A DNA stretch of 64,000 nucleotides from Saccharopolyspora elongata. Lineage in GTDB: Bacteria; Actinomycetota; Actinomycetes; Mycobacteriales; Pseudonocardiaceae. The stretch spans positions 62,001-126,000 of the forward strand of contig NZ_SMKW01000016.1 in the NCBI RefSeq assembly GCF_004348985.1, written 5' to 3'. Under the pieces are notes generated by a model. The model did no database searches, had not been told where the DNA came from, and saw only the letters and a program-made list of their open reading frames with translations. How positions within the stretch are numbered: the stretch's first letter is position 1; each line of letters starts with the position of its first letter. Positions 39,154-48,180 of the stretch are shown in pieces. A program made the position numbers and the translations under genes.

Positions 39154-41650
39154 GGAACCGCTCGCCGGCGATCCGCCGGAGCCGCCCGGTCGCCCGCTTC
39201 GCGACCTCCAGCGGGCCGCCCGCGTCGAGGTACTCGCGCAACAGCGCGATGTCGCGGCGCGCCGTCTCGACGCGGTTCAGCTGCGGGCTGCGCACGAGCG
39301 GCGCGCTCGCCTTCAGCCGGTCGGCGGCCGGGCGCGGGTCGCGGCAGAACTCCGTCAGCGGCGCCAGCACGGATTCCCAGGTGAACCGCTCGCGGACCGG
39401 GGCGATGCGGCGGCGGCACTCGGCGGCGAACTCCTCGTCGTAGAGCACCTTCTCCAGCGCCTCGGCCAGCGCGTCCGGATCTTCGGCCGGGACCACGACG
39501 CCGATGCCCTCCTCACGCACCAGGTCGGCGAACGAGTCGCCGTCGGTGGTCACCACCGGCAGCCCGGACCACAGGTAGTCCAGCACGCGGGTGCGGAACG
39601 CGAACGTCGTCTCCACGTGCTCGAAGTGCGTGGTGACGCCGCAATCCGCGTCGAGCAGGTAGTTCTGCCGCTCGCCGTAGGGCACCCACGTCTCGTTGAA
39701 GAACACGAACTTGTCGGTCAGCCCGAGCCGGCGGGCCAGGCCGCGGGTCTGCCCGGCCATGCCCATCTCCGGCACGTCCGGGTTCGGGTGCTTCATGCCG
39801 AGGAAGAACAGCCGGACGTCGTTGTGCTGGTGGGAAAGCCGGTGCACCGCGTGCAGCAGCGTCAGCGGGTCGAACCAGCTGTAGACGCCGCCCGCCCACA
39901 GCACGACCTTGTCCTCGGCGGCGATGCCGGACCGGTTGCCCTTGATCGCCGGGCCGGTGCGGCGCGGCGCCACCGACGGCAGGCCGAACGGCACGACCGA
40001 CAGCAGCGAGCGGACCGTCGGGTCGTTGTCGTACAGGCCGGGGGTTAACCGGCCCAGCGATGCGAGGTGGCCCAGCCAGAAGTGCCGCTGCCGTTCCGAG
40101 GCGCAGAGGAAGAAGTCGCCGCGCTGCAGCTGGGTGTTGAGCACCTTGGTGACCCCGGCCAGGTCCTTCGCGCGGCGCTCGTCGTCGGTGTCGCGACCCT
40201 GCTCCAGCAGTTCCAGGTGCATCGGGTCGTAGACGTCGCAGACCACGATCTTGGTGGACTCGACGTTCTTGAGCGCCGGCACCATCTCCAGCACGTGGCC
40301 CTGCAGCACCACGACGTCCGCCCAGTCGACATGGGCGCCGAGCTCGCGCGGTTTCGCCGCGACCACGGCGAAGCGGGACTCCGGCGGGCTGACGAGCGCG
40401 TTGACGCTGACCAGCCGCACCTCGTGCTCCGCGGAGAGCACCTCGGCCATGTGCCAGGCGCGGATCGCCGGGCCGGCCATCCGCTCGGTGACCGCGTCGC
40501 CGGTGATCACCACGACCTTCCGGGGGCGGCCGAAGAGCTCGTCCAGCCCGAACGCCTCGACCAGCGCGTCGTGCGCGGCGAGGTAGCGCGGCAGCGGGTA
40601 GGCGGGCTCCATCGCCTTGCGCATCAACGGCACCAGGTCGGCGTCGGTGCGCACCCGCGCCCGCTGCTCCTCCTCGCGGGACTCCTTCAGCGACGGCAGC
40701 AGCTCGACGAACTGGTCGATCGCCAGCATCCCGGCCAGCGCGGACCGGTCGATCGGGACCGGGCTGTCGTCCTCGCTGTCGCCGCGCCGGGTGATCTCCA
40801 GCTGGGTCGGGTCGATCTCGCCGCGCGCGGTGGCCCGCCGCACGGCCAGCGCCATCGCGGCGGGCAGCGCCTTCGCCAGCGTCTCGTCGGAAACGTTCTT
40901 GTACAGCGCAGCGAGCGCGTTGCGCTCCAGCAGGTAGTGCTCGCGAGCCGAGGAGACCTCGGCCATCGAGGCGTGGTGGCGGTGGAACGTCAGCGAACCC
41001 GGTTCGTAGCGGACCCGCCAGCCGCGCAGGTTCAGCCGCCAGCCGAGGTCGACGTCCTCGTAGAACATGAAGAAGCGCTCGTCGAAGCCGTCGAGCGCGG
41101 CGAAAAGCTCGGCCCGCACGAACAGCGCGGAACCGGTGCCGAACAGCACGTCCCGGGCCGCGTCGTGCGAGCCGTCGTCGACCTCGCCCGCGTGGCGCTT
41201 GTAGCCCATCCCGAACCAGGTCAGCCCGCCGTCGACGAAGTCGATGTGGCGGCCCTCCCAGTCCAGGACCTTGCTGGCGACCGCGCCCACCGTCGGCTCC
41301 GACCGCAGCACCGCGACGGCCGCGCGCACCCAGGCGCGATCCGGTTTGGCGTCGTTGTTGAGGAAGGCCAGCACCTGGCCGGTGGCGCTGCGGGCGGCGA
41401 GGTTGCACCCGCCGGCGAACCCGCGGTTGGTGTCCGACTCGATCAGCCGCACCTCCGGAGCGGCGGCGCGGATCCGCTCGGCGCTGCCGTCGCCGGAGGC
41501 GTTGTCGACGCAGATCACCTCCAGCCGGTCGGCCGGGTAGTCGAGCTCGTCGCGGAGCGCGCGCAGGCAGGTGATGGTGTCGTCCGCGCCGCGGTAGTTG
41601 ACCACGATCACCGACACGACGGGCAGGGTGCTGTCGGACAATTCAGCCAC
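39143..41650 (-). CDS. Bifunctional glycosyltransferase, GT2 plus GT4
   Basis: 835 residues. Residues about 10-260 are a GT2 domain: 'VSVIVVNYRGADDTITCLRA', 'DNASGDGSAERI', 'LAFLNNDAKPDRAWVRAAV' with the Asp pair for metal, and 'FFMFYEDVDLGWRLNLRGW'. After a helical linker, residues about 380-770 are a GT4-like GT-B domain: 'VVITGDAVTERMAGPAIRAW', 'VVLWAGGVYSWFDPLTLLHA' and a final 'GLPVVTTDGDSFADLVREEG'. Two transferases in one chain suggest two successive sugars added to one acceptor. GTG 41650 lacks a good ribosome site. Confidence 0.9.
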   Translation of the reverse strand: MAELSDSTLPVVSVIVVNYRGADDTITCLRALRDELDYPADRLEVICVDNASGDGSAERIRAAAPEVRLIESDTNRGFAGGCNLAARSATGQVLAFLNNDAKPDRAWVRAAVAVLRSEPTVGAVASKVLDWEGRHIDFVDGGLTWFGMGYKRHAGEVDDGSHDAARDVLFGTGSALFVRAELFAALDGFDERFFMFYEDVDLGWRLNLRGWRVRYEPGSLTFHRHHASMAEVSSAREHYLLERNALAALYKNVSDETLAKALPAAMALAVRRATARGEIDPTQLEITRRGDSEDDSPVPIDRSALAGMLAIDQFVELLPSLKESREEEQRARVRTDADLVPLMRKAMEPAYPLPRYLAAHDALVEAFGLDELFGRPRKVVVITGDAVTERMAGPAIRAWHMAEVLSAEHEVRLVSVNALVSPPESRFAVVAAKPRELGAHVDWADVVVLQGHVLEMVPALKNVESTKIVVCDVYDPMHLELLEQGRDTDDERRAKDLAGVTKVLNTQLQRGDFFLCASERQRHFWLGHLASLGRLTPGLYDNDPTVRSLLSVVPFGLPSVAPRRTGPAIKGNRSGIAAEDKVVLWAGGVYSWFDPLTLLHAVHRLSHQHNDVRLFFLGMKHPNPDVPEMGMAGQTRGLARRLGLTDKFVFFNETWVPYGERQNYLLDADCGVTTHFEHVETTFAFRTRVLDYLWSGLPVVTTDGDSFADLVREEGIGVVVPAEDPDALAEALEKVLYDEEFAAECRRRIAPVRERFTWESVLAPLTEFCRDPRPAADRLKASAPLVRSPQLNRVETARRDIALLREYLDAGGPLEVAKRATGRLRRIAGERFRGR

Positions 41651-41727
41651 GCCCTAAAGCGTGCACCATCCCCCGGCACAGCCTGCGGGGTGTTCGCGAA
41701 AACGCGGCCATCCCGACACCTGGGCCC

Positions 41728-41781
41728 GGGTGGAGTGAACGGCCTGTTGACTCCGTCTAGTGAGGTGAACGGGCCGTTCGC
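41728..41781. repeat. 54-bp direct repeat, copy A
   Basis: Identical to 41880-41933. Begins GGGTGGAGTGAACGGCCTGT and ends GGTGAACGGGCCGTTCGC; GAACGGCC and GGCCGTTC inside form a stem. Confidence 0.85.
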
Positions 41782-41879
41782 CTCACATGCGGCGTTCGCA
41801 GGGTGGGTGGGTTGGAGCTGTTCCAGCGTCCGGTGAGATCAGGGCGCGCCGGGGGTGTGTCGGCGCCGGTCGGTGTGTT

Positions 41880-41933
41880 GGGTGGAGTGAACGGCCTGTT
41901 GACTCCGTCTAGTGAGGTGAACGGGCCGTTCGC
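41880..41933. repeat. 54-bp direct repeat, copy B
   Basis: Exact copy of 41728-41781, 152 bp further on, in the gap before the GT2 gene stop at 41947. Confidence 0.85.
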
Positions 41934-41946
41934 TCGTCCGCTGGGT

Positions 41947-42894
41947 TCAGGCTCCCGCCCAGGTGTTCCAAACCTCGCGCCGCGGAACCCGCGCCGTTCG
42001 GCCGATCCGCCGACGGGCGCGAAGCGCCGCCGACAGGCCGGCCGCGACCTCGGCCAGCACGCGGAGCCGCAAGGCGACGTGGAAGTTCGCCGCGCCGGGA
42101 ACGGAACGAGCCCCGGTCGCCCGGCGCAACGGCAGGGCGAGGGTGATCGCCGCGAAGCGGGCGAGCTCCCGCGCCGCAACCGAAGCGGGAGCGCAGCGAA
42201 GCAGGGTGAGCAGGCGGTTCCGTTCGTTCCAGCGGTGGAACAGCGTCGAACCCGGCAGCGTCGTCGCACCGTGCAGGTGCGAGGCGGTGGCGTCGGCAGC
42301 CGGGACGATCCGGTGCCCCGCGAGGCGCAGCCGCCACGCGGTGTCGGTGTCCTCGTAGTAGCAGAAGAAGTGAGCCGGAACACCGCCGACGGAACGGAGA
42401 TGCGCGGTGCGCAGCAGCGCCGCCCCGCCGCAGAAGCCGAACACGCCGCCGGAGGCATCAGGCGCGTCAGCGCCGTGGCCGTCGGCCGTGAGCCGCACGC
42501 CGGCGGACTGCACCCGGCCGTCCGGCGTGCGGAGCACGGAGGACGCCGCGGCGGCGGAGCCGTCCGCGTCGAGCGCGGCTTCGAGCGCCGCGAGCCAGCC
42601 GGAGGCTGGCGCAGCGTCGTCGTTGAGCCACGCGACGTAAGGAGTGTGGATTCGGTCGAGCGCAGCGGCGATCCCGCCGGCGTAGCCGGTGTTGCGGCGT
42701 AGCCGCAGCACCTCCGGCGCCGACGGGTGGGCGGCGATGAGGTCGGCCGTGCCGTCGTCGGAGGCGTTGTCGACCACCAGCGTCCGATGTGGACGATCCT
42801 GGGCCGCCAGCGCGTCCAGGCACGCCTCGATGTGGTCCAGCCCCCGCCAGGTCACCACGACAACGGTGCTGCGCACCCGTTCCGACGTCGTCAC
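41947..42894 (-). CDS. Family 2 glycosyltransferase
   Basis: 315 residues. 'TVVVVTWRGLDHIEACLDAL' begins the GT-A fold, 'VVDNASDDGTADLI' holds the nucleotide-binding Asp, 'PYVAWLNDDAAPASGWLAAL' the metal-binding Asp pair, and 'FFCYYEDTDTAWRLRLAG' the acceptor-side ED motif seen in rhamnosyltransferases. The donor is probably a deoxy or NDP-sugar but cannot be named. GTG 42894 is preferred over earlier in-frame starts up to 42987, which would add an unconserved extension; TAACGT lies eight bases upstream. Separate transcription unit from the bifunctional enzyme. Confidence 0.88.
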   Translation of the reverse strand: MTTSERVRSTVVVVTWRGLDHIEACLDALAAQDRPHRTLVVDNASDDGTADLIAAHPSAPEVLRLRRNTGYAGGIAAALDRIHTPYVAWLNDDAAPASGWLAALEAALDADGSAAAASSVLRTPDGRVQSAGVRLTADGHGADAPDASGGVFGFCGGAALLRTAHLRSVGGVPAHFFCYYEDTDTAWRLRLAGHRIVPAADATASHLHGATTLPGSTLFHRWNERNRLLTLLRCAPASVAARELARFAAITLALPLRRATGARSVPGAANFHVALRLRVLAEVAAGLSAALRARRRIGRTARVPRREVWNTWAGA

Positions 42895-43115
42895 GCCCGA
42901 AGACGTTACGCACCAGCGATCCGGCGCCCGCCGCTGGTGGCGCGATCTCGCGATGGTCGAGTTCTCGCGAAACCGTCCGGCACTCACGGAGTGGTGTGCA
43001 GGAGCTACTGAGCGTTGCGGGTTTCGTTCGCCCCGGGACCGGCGCGATTTCTCGCGAAGCTGCGCCCCGCCCGCGACCGAACTCCGGCGGTGAGGCGGCG
43101 TGGGAAGCTGGGCGG

Positions 43116-44237
43116 GTGCCCGAGCTAGTCACGATCGCCGAGCAGCTGCTCGCGCCGGTTCCCGGCGGAACCGGCCGCTACACGCGGGAACTGCTGCGCG
43201 CGATGGCCGAAACCGCGCCGAGCGGCTGGGAGCTGAGCAGCGTGATCAGCCGCGGCGGTGATCCCGAGGCCGCGCGGGTTCCCGGCGTGCTCGGGCCTCG
43301 GGTGCTGCCGCTGCCGCGTCGCGCGCTGATCGCGGCCTGGGAACGCGGCATCCCGTTCTGGCCGGGCGGTGACTCGGTGCACGCCATGACGCCGCTCGCG
43401 CCGCCCGCGAAGCGCGGGCGAGGCCTGGTGGTGACGGTGCACGACACGGTTCCGTGGACGCATCCGGAAACCCTGACGCCGCGCGGGGTTTCCTGGCACC
43501 GGCGGGCGATCGCCCGGGCCGCGCGGCACGCCGACGCGCTGGTAGTGCCGACCGCCGTCGTGGCGGCGGACCTCGCGAAGCGCGTCCCGGTCAACGCGAG
43601 GCTGGAGGTCATCGGCGAAGGCGTCACGCCGTCGTTGCTGGCCGAACCCGACCCGGCCATCGCCGCACGGCTGGCGCTGCCCGAGCGGTACGTGCTGGCG
43701 ATAGGCACGATCGAGCCACGCAAGGGCTACGAACACCTGGTGCGGGCGATGGCCGAGTCCGCGGCGCCGGATGTGCCGCTGCTGATCGTCGGCCGCCGCG
43801 GCTGGGGCGATGTCGAAGTGCTGCGGATCGCGGCCGACTGCGGCGCGGAGCACGTGCGGGTTTTGGAGTCGGTCTCCGACGCCGAACTCGCGGCGCTGCT
43901 GCGGAACGCGACGGCGCTGGCCGCGCCGAGCCTCGCGGAAGGCTTCGGCCTCCCGCTCGTCGAGGCGATGGCGCTCGGCGTGCCGATCGTGCACTCCGAT
44001 GCACCTGCGCTCGTGGAGGTCGCGGGCGGGGCGGGCGTGACGGTGCCGCGGGCCGAACCGGCCGCGCTCGCCGCAGCCCTGCGCGCGGTCGTCGACGACC
44101 CCGAGCACCGGGCCGGGCTGATCGCCGCGGGTTCTCGGCGGGTCGCGGATTTCACCTGGTCACAAGCGGCGCGGCAGGTCTGGCGTCAGCATCTCGATAT
44201 CGTCACCCGACCCGGGCATCCCGGCGGCGCCGGCTAG
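43116..44237 (+). CDS. Family 4-type glycosyltransferase
   Basis: 373 residues. 'LLAPVPGGTGRYTRELLRAM' (about 10-29) is the acceptor loop, 'VTVHDTVPWTHP' the end of the N-terminal Rossmann domain, 'VLAIGTIEPRKGYEHLVRAM' the donor-domain start and 'PSLAEGFGLPLVEAMALGVP' the E-x7-E nucleotide-sugar site. Closest in style to the proteins at 38104 and 44320, so these three may be paralogues that arose within the locus. GTG 43116 chosen by alignment with those; it has a weak ribosome site. Divergent from the GT2 gene. Confidence 0.9.
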   Translation: MPELVTIAEQLLAPVPGGTGRYTRELLRAMAETAPSGWELSSVISRGGDPEAARVPGVLGPRVLPLPRRALIAAWERGIPFWPGGDSVHAMTPLAPPAKRGRGLVVTVHDTVPWTHPETLTPRGVSWHRRAIARAARHADALVVPTAVVAADLAKRVPVNARLEVIGEGVTPSLLAEPDPAIAARLALPERYVLAIGTIEPRKGYEHLVRAMAESAAPDVPLLIVGRRGWGDVEVLRIAADCGAEHVRVLESVSDAELAALLRNATALAAPSLAEGFGLPLVEAMALGVPIVHSDAPALVEVAGGAGVTVPRAEPAALAAALRAVVDDPEHRAGLIAAGSRRVADFTWSQAARQVWRQHLDIVTRPGHPGGAG

Positions 44238-44307
44238 GACCTCCACCTGGCAAAGCAGGACAGAACACATTTTCGCCGACTCGACGCAGGTTCACCCGTT
44301 CGCACCG

Positions 44308-44313
44308 TAATCT
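44308..44313 (+). promoter_or_regulatory. -10 box of leaderless glycosyltransferase gene
   Basis: TAATCT, six bases before the GTG at 44320. Confidence 0.5.
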
Positions 44314-44319
44314 GCTCTG

Positions 44320-45471
44320 GTGCACAGAGGCGAGCCGCACATCCTCATCGACGCCACCGCAGTACCAGCGGATCGAGGCGGCGTCGGCCGATACGTCGAC
44401 TCCCTGCTGGCTGCCCTGGACGCGGACGGTGCCCGGCTCACGGTCGCCTGCCAGCCCCGCGACGCGGAGCTGTACGAGGCCATCGCCCCGCGCACCGACG
44501 TGGTGCCCGCCACCGAGGCCGTCGCCACCCGCACGGCCCGCCTGACCTGGGAGCAGACGACCCTGCCGCTGCTGGTGCGCCGGCTCGGGATCGATGTGCT
44601 GCACTCGCCGCACTACACGACGCCGCTGGCCAATCCGGCCGCATCGGTGGTCACGCTGCACGATGCGACGTTCTTCACCAACCCCGCGGTGCACTCGCCG
44701 GTCAAGGCCAGGTTCTTCCGCGCGTGGACGCGCACCGCGCTGCGCCGCGCGACGCTGTGCATCGTGCCGAGCAAGGCGACCGCGGCCGAGCTGGCCCGCT
44801 CCGTCGGCGCCGACCGCGCCCGGATGCCGGTCATGTACCACGGCGTCGACCCGGACCGGTTCCACCCGCCGACCCCGGAGGAGATCCAGGAGGTGCGCGA
44901 CCGGCTGAGCCTGCACGACCAGCCCTACGTCGCCTTCCTCGGCGCGCTGGAGCCGCGCAAGAACGTGCCCGCGCTGATCCGCGGCTTCACGATCGCCTGC
45001 CAGGGCCGCGCCGACTCGCCCGCGCTGGTGCTTGCCGGCCAGCCGGGCTGGGACACCCGCGTGGAACGGGCGCTGGAGGCCGTGCCGCACCGGATCCGGG
45101 TGATCCGGGCCGGCTACCTGCCGTTCGACCAGCTGGCCGGGTTCCTCGGCGGCGCGCACCTGGTCGCCTACCCGAGCATCGGCGAGGGCTTCGGCTTACC
45201 CGTGCTGGAGGCGATGGCCTGCGGCGCCGCGGTGCTCACCACGCGGCGGCTGAGCCTCCCGGAGGTCGGCGGCGACGCCGTCGCCTACTGCGGGGTGGGG
45301 GCGGGCGAGATCGCCAACGGCCTGACCGAACTGCTGGACGACCCGGCCCGCCGCGCCGCGCTCGCCGCGGCGGCCCAGCGCCGGGCGAAGGAGTTCACCT
45401 GGGCGGCCTGCGCGACCCAGCACCGGGAGACCTTCGCCAGGGCCCACCACATCCACACCAAGACCCGTTAG
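44320..45471 (+). CDS. Family 4-type glycosyltransferase
   Basis: 383 residues. 'ILIDATAVPADRGGVGRYVD' opens the protein; 'SVVTLHDATFFTNP' and 'YHGVDPDRFHPP' mark the hinge; 'VAFLGALEPRKNVPALIRGF' and 'YPSIGEGFGLPVLEAMACGA' the donor-binding half with the E-x7-E motif. In related actinobacteria such enzymes use GDP-mannose or dTDP-rhamnose; which applies here is not visible. The upstream gene at 43116 is on the same strand with an 82-bp gap, but the TAATCT box six bases before the GTG suggests its own leaderless promoter. Confidence 0.9.
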   Translation: MHRGEPHILIDATAVPADRGGVGRYVDSLLAALDADGARLTVACQPRDAELYEAIAPRTDVVPATEAVATRTARLTWEQTTLPLLVRRLGIDVLHSPHYTTPLANPAASVVTLHDATFFTNPAVHSPVKARFFRAWTRTALRRATLCIVPSKATAAELARSVGADRARMPVMYHGVDPDRFHPPTPEEIQEVRDRLSLHDQPYVAFLGALEPRKNVPALIRGFTIACQGRADSPALVLAGQPGWDTRVERALEAVPHRIRVIRAGYLPFDQLAGFLGGAHLVAYPSIGEGFGLPVLEAMACGAAVLTTRRLSLPEVGGDAVAYCGVGAGEIANGLTELLDDPARRAALAAAAQRRAKEFTWAACATQHRETFARAHHIHTKTR

Positions 45472-45487
45472 AACAGTTCCGCCTCGG

Positions 45488-45537
45488 GGCCCGTGAGTGT
45501 TTTGTGCTGCTATCGCGACACAACGTGCTCACGGGCC
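45488..45537. repeat. Hairpin of the CTATSGC-loop family, third copy
   Basis: GGCCCGTGAG pairs with CTCACGGGCC, and the inner bases pair mainly by wobbles around the loop CTGCTATCGCGA. It follows the glycosyltransferase stop by 16 bp and probably terminates it. Confidence 0.7.
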
Positions 45538-45630
45538 TGACCAGTGGAAACGGAGCCTCCGTCGGCGTGCTCGCGGGGAACTGCGGTCGGGTGGCCGTCC
45601 GGTCTGCGCCGTTCGGCAGAATGTATCGGT

Positions 45631-46491
45631 GTGACCGACGCGCGCACCTACGGCGATGAAGTCGCCGTTGTCACCGTGACCTACTCCCCGGGCGAGACCC
45701 TGGAGCAGTTCCTCGACACCTTGGCCAAGGCGACGGAGCGCTCGGTCCGGGTGATCCTCGCCGACAACACCTCCACCGACGGCGTGCCCGAACGGGCAGC
45801 CGCGGAGCGAGCGAACGTCGACTTCGTGCCGACCGGTGGCAACCTCGGCTACGGCGGCGCGGCCAACCGCGGCGTCGCCGAGCTCGGCGACGAATTCGGC
45901 TGGGTCGTGATCGCCAACCCGGACCTGGAGTGGCAGCCGGGCTCGCTCGACGAACTGCTGGACGCGGCCAAGCGCTGGCCGCGCGGCGGATCGTTCGGCC
46001 CGCTGATCAAGGAGCCCACCGGCGAGGTCTACCCGTCGGCGCGGCTGCTGCCGTCGATCGGCCGCGGCGCCGGGCACGCGGTGTTCGCCAAGATCTGGCC
46101 GAAGAACCCGTGGTCCCGCGCGTACCACCAGTCCGAGGCGACGATCACCGAGCGGCCCGCCGGCTGGCTGTCCGGCTCCTGCCTGCTGCTGCGCCGCGAG
46201 GCGTTCGACTCCATCGACGGCTTCGACCCGCGCTACTTCATGTACTTCGAAGACGTCGACCTCGGCGACCGGCTCGGGAAGAGGGGCTGGCTGAACGTCT
46301 ACGTGCCGAGCGCGGAGATCATGCACATCGGCGGGCACTCCACGGCGGGCGCCTCCAAGCGGATGCTCGTCGAGCACCACCGCAGCGCCTACCGCTACCT
46401 CGCCGACCGCCACCCGGGGCCGGCCTGGGCGCCGCTGCGCCTCGCCCTGCGCGTGGCGCTGACCGCCCGCGCTCGCATCGCGACCCGCTGA
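45631..46491 (+). CDS. wbbL: Rhamnosyltransferase of the WbbL type (GT2)
   Basis: 286 residues. 'VAVVTVTYSPGETLEQFLDT' begins the GT-A fold, 'ADNTSTDGVPE' and 'VIANPDLEWQPGSLDELLDA' give the donor-binding Asp residues and 'FDPRYFMYFEDVDLGDRLGK' the ED-rich catalytic helix. In mycobacteria WbbL moves rhamnose from dTDP-rhamnose onto GlcNAc-PP-decaprenol, the linker between peptidoglycan and arabinogalactan. Next to it, as in that genus, is the sugar-1-phosphate nucleotidyltransferase gene (47061), and rfbB-rfbD for the donor are upstream. GTG 45631 chosen by family length. Confidence 0.88.
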   Translation: MTDARTYGDEVAVVTVTYSPGETLEQFLDTLAKATERSVRVILADNTSTDGVPERAAAERANVDFVPTGGNLGYGGAANRGVAELGDEFGWVVIANPDLEWQPGSLDELLDAAKRWPRGGSFGPLIKEPTGEVYPSARLLPSIGRGAGHAVFAKIWPKNPWSRAYHQSEATITERPAGWLSGSCLLLRREAFDSIDGFDPRYFMYFEDVDLGDRLGKRGWLNVYVPSAEIMHIGGHSTAGASKRMLVEHHRSAYRYLADRHPGPAWAPLRLALRVALTARARIATR

Positions 46492-46511
46492 CGACTGTGA
46501 GTCCCGCACTT

Positions 46512-46531
46512 CAAGCGGCCGACGCCGCTTG
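46512..46531. terminator. Short hairpin between wbbL and a convergent gene
   Basis: CAAGCGGC-CGAC-GCCGCTTG, an eight-base perfect stem with a tetraloop, in the 50-bp gap of two convergent genes. Confidence 0.65.
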
Positions 46532-46541
46532 TAGAACAGCC

Positions 46542-46889
46542 CTAGTGCTGGTTGTAGTGCTGGCCGGCCTGCGAACCGAGCGGCCCGAACTCGTGCGGGG
46601 CGCGCTGCGCGTGGTACGGGTTCGGCGGCAGATTCTGCTGGCCCTGCTCGTAATCCTCGGTCGGCCAGCCGCCGTGCTGGGGCTCCTGCCGCTGCGGCTG
46701 CTGCCGGGGGTGACCGCCGGGCAGCACCTGCGTGGTGTCCGCCGGGTCGGCCTGGCTGACGACCTCGCGCGGGATGCGCACGGTGCTCGCGGCATCCATC
46801 GGCGAGGTGGCATTGTCGGGGGTGACGACGAACGCGCCGCGTGCCCGCGCGCGAGCAAGTGCTTCGTCGGCTCGGAGGCGCGGGTCCAT
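46542..46889 (-). CDS. Conserved hypothetical protein, disordered tail
   Basis: 115 residues. The first 45 ('MDPRLRADEALARARARGAF', 'VRIPREVVSQADPADTTQVL') look structured and evenly composed; the remaining 70 are Gln/Pro/Gly/His-rich and likely disordered ('HPRQQPQRQEPQHGG'). No signal or membrane segment. It starts 171 bp upstream of, and divergent to, the nucleotidyltransferase gene. I do not recognise the family, though a short protein of this kind beside this gene seems common in Pseudonocardiaceae. Its orientation against wbbL and normal codon use favour a real gene. Confidence 0.65.
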   Translation of the reverse strand: MDPRLRADEALARARARGAFVVTPDNATSPMDAASTVRIPREVVSQADPADTTQVLPGGHPRQQPQRQEPQHGGWPTEDYEQGQQNLPPNPYHAQRAPHEFGPLGSQAGQHYNQH

Positions 46890-47060
46890 GGGGATGCCCT
46901 CTCAGTCGTTCGCAGTCGGTGGTCCGCGTTGGCGGGCGTCGGACTGGGCGCGGCCGCTGCGGGCGAGCCCAGTGCTCATTATGCCGTTGCCCCTGCCAGA
47001 GTATTCCCCCCAATGGGTTTTCGTCACTGAAGTGCATCAGGTAGAGGAGGATCAACGCCG

Positions 47061-48158
47061 ATGTCCGCGGATGCGCAGGACCCGGCCGCGTCGCCGACGG
47101 CGGAAGCGGTCGTGCTGGTAGGTGGTCGGGGCGTGCGGCTGCGGCCGTTGACCTTGTCGGCGCCCAAGCCGATGCTGCCGACCGCCGGGGTCCCGTTCCT
47201 GAGCCACCTGCTGTCCCGGATCCGGGCTGCCGGCATCGAGCACGTGGTGCTCGGCACGTCCTACAAGGCGGAGGTGTTCGCCGAGCACTTCGGCGACGGA
47301 TCCGAACTCGGCCTGCGGCTGGAGTACGTCGTCGAGCCGGAGCCGCTGGACACCGCGGGCGCGATCCGCAACGTCGCGGACCGGCTCAGCGCCGACGACG
47401 TGCTGGTGTTCAACGGCGACATCCTCTCCGGCGTGGATCTCACGGATCTGCTGGCAACGCACCGCAGCGCCGCGGCGGATGTGACGCTGCACTTGGTGAA
47501 GGTCGCCGATCCGCGCCGTTTCGGTTGCGTGCCCACCGACGCGGACGGGCGGGTCACGGCGTTCCTGGAGAAGACGGAGAATCCTCCGGTCGACCAGATC
47601 AACGCGGGTTGCTACGTGTTCCGCCGCGAGGTGATCGACACGATCCCGGCGGGGCGGCCGGTGTCGGTGGAGCGCGAGACGTTCCCGGAACTGCTCGCCG
47701 CCGGCGCGCGCGTGCAGGGCCACGTCGACACCTCGTACTGGCTGGACATGGGGACCCCGGAGGCGTTCGTCCGGGCTTCCGCGGACCTGGTCCTCGGCGT
47801 GGCGCCGTCGAACGCGCTGCCCGGCGAGCGCGGCGAAGCGCTGGTGCTGGACGGCGCGGAGGTCGCCGCCGACGCGGAAGTCTGCGGGGGCAGCGTCATC
47901 GGCGCGGGCAGCACGGTGGAATCCGGTGCGCGCGTTGCGGAATCAGTGCTCTTCGAAGGCGTGCGCATCGAGCGGAACGCGGTGGTCGAGCGGTGCGTGA
48001 TCGGCAACGACGCGACGATCGGCGCGGGTGCCGTGCTGCGCGACGCGATCATCGGTGACGGCGCGCGGATCGGCGCCGACTGCGAGCTGCTGGGCGGGGC
48101 GCGGGTCTGGCCCGGCGTCGAGCTGCCGGCCGGCGGCGTCCGCTTCTCCGCGGACTGA
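47061..48158 (+). CDS. Mannose-1-phosphate guanylyltransferase-like NDP-sugar synthase
   Basis: 365 residues. The N-terminal nucleotidyltransferase domain has 'VVLVGGRGVRLRPLTLSAPKPMLP' read over 16-39 (the GGxGxRLxPLT and PKP loops), 'VFNGDILSGVD' with the metal Asp, and 'INAGCYVFRREV'. From about residue 260 a left-handed beta-helix of hexapeptide repeats follows ('GGSVIGAGSTVESGA', 'IGNDATIGAGAVLRDAIIGD'). In M. tuberculosis the homologue beside wbbL is named ManB/RmlA2 and makes GDP-mannose; that specificity is taken from position. GAGGAGG lies ten bases before ATG 47061. Confidence 0.88.
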   Translation: MSADAQDPAASPTAEAVVLVGGRGVRLRPLTLSAPKPMLPTAGVPFLSHLLSRIRAAGIEHVVLGTSYKAEVFAEHFGDGSELGLRLEYVVEPEPLDTAGAIRNVADRLSADDVLVFNGDILSGVDLTDLLATHRSAAADVTLHLVKVADPRRFGCVPTDADGRVTAFLEKTENPPVDQINAGCYVFRREVIDTIPAGRPVSVERETFPELLAAGARVQGHVDTSYWLDMGTPEAFVRASADLVLGVAPSNALPGERGEALVLDGAEVAADAEVCGGSVIGAGSTVESGARVAESVLFEGVRIERNAVVERCVIGNDATIGAGAVLRDAIIGDGARIGADCELLGGARVWPGVELPAGGVRFSAD

Positions 48159-48180
48159 GCCGGCGTACCGTCGGGGGACC

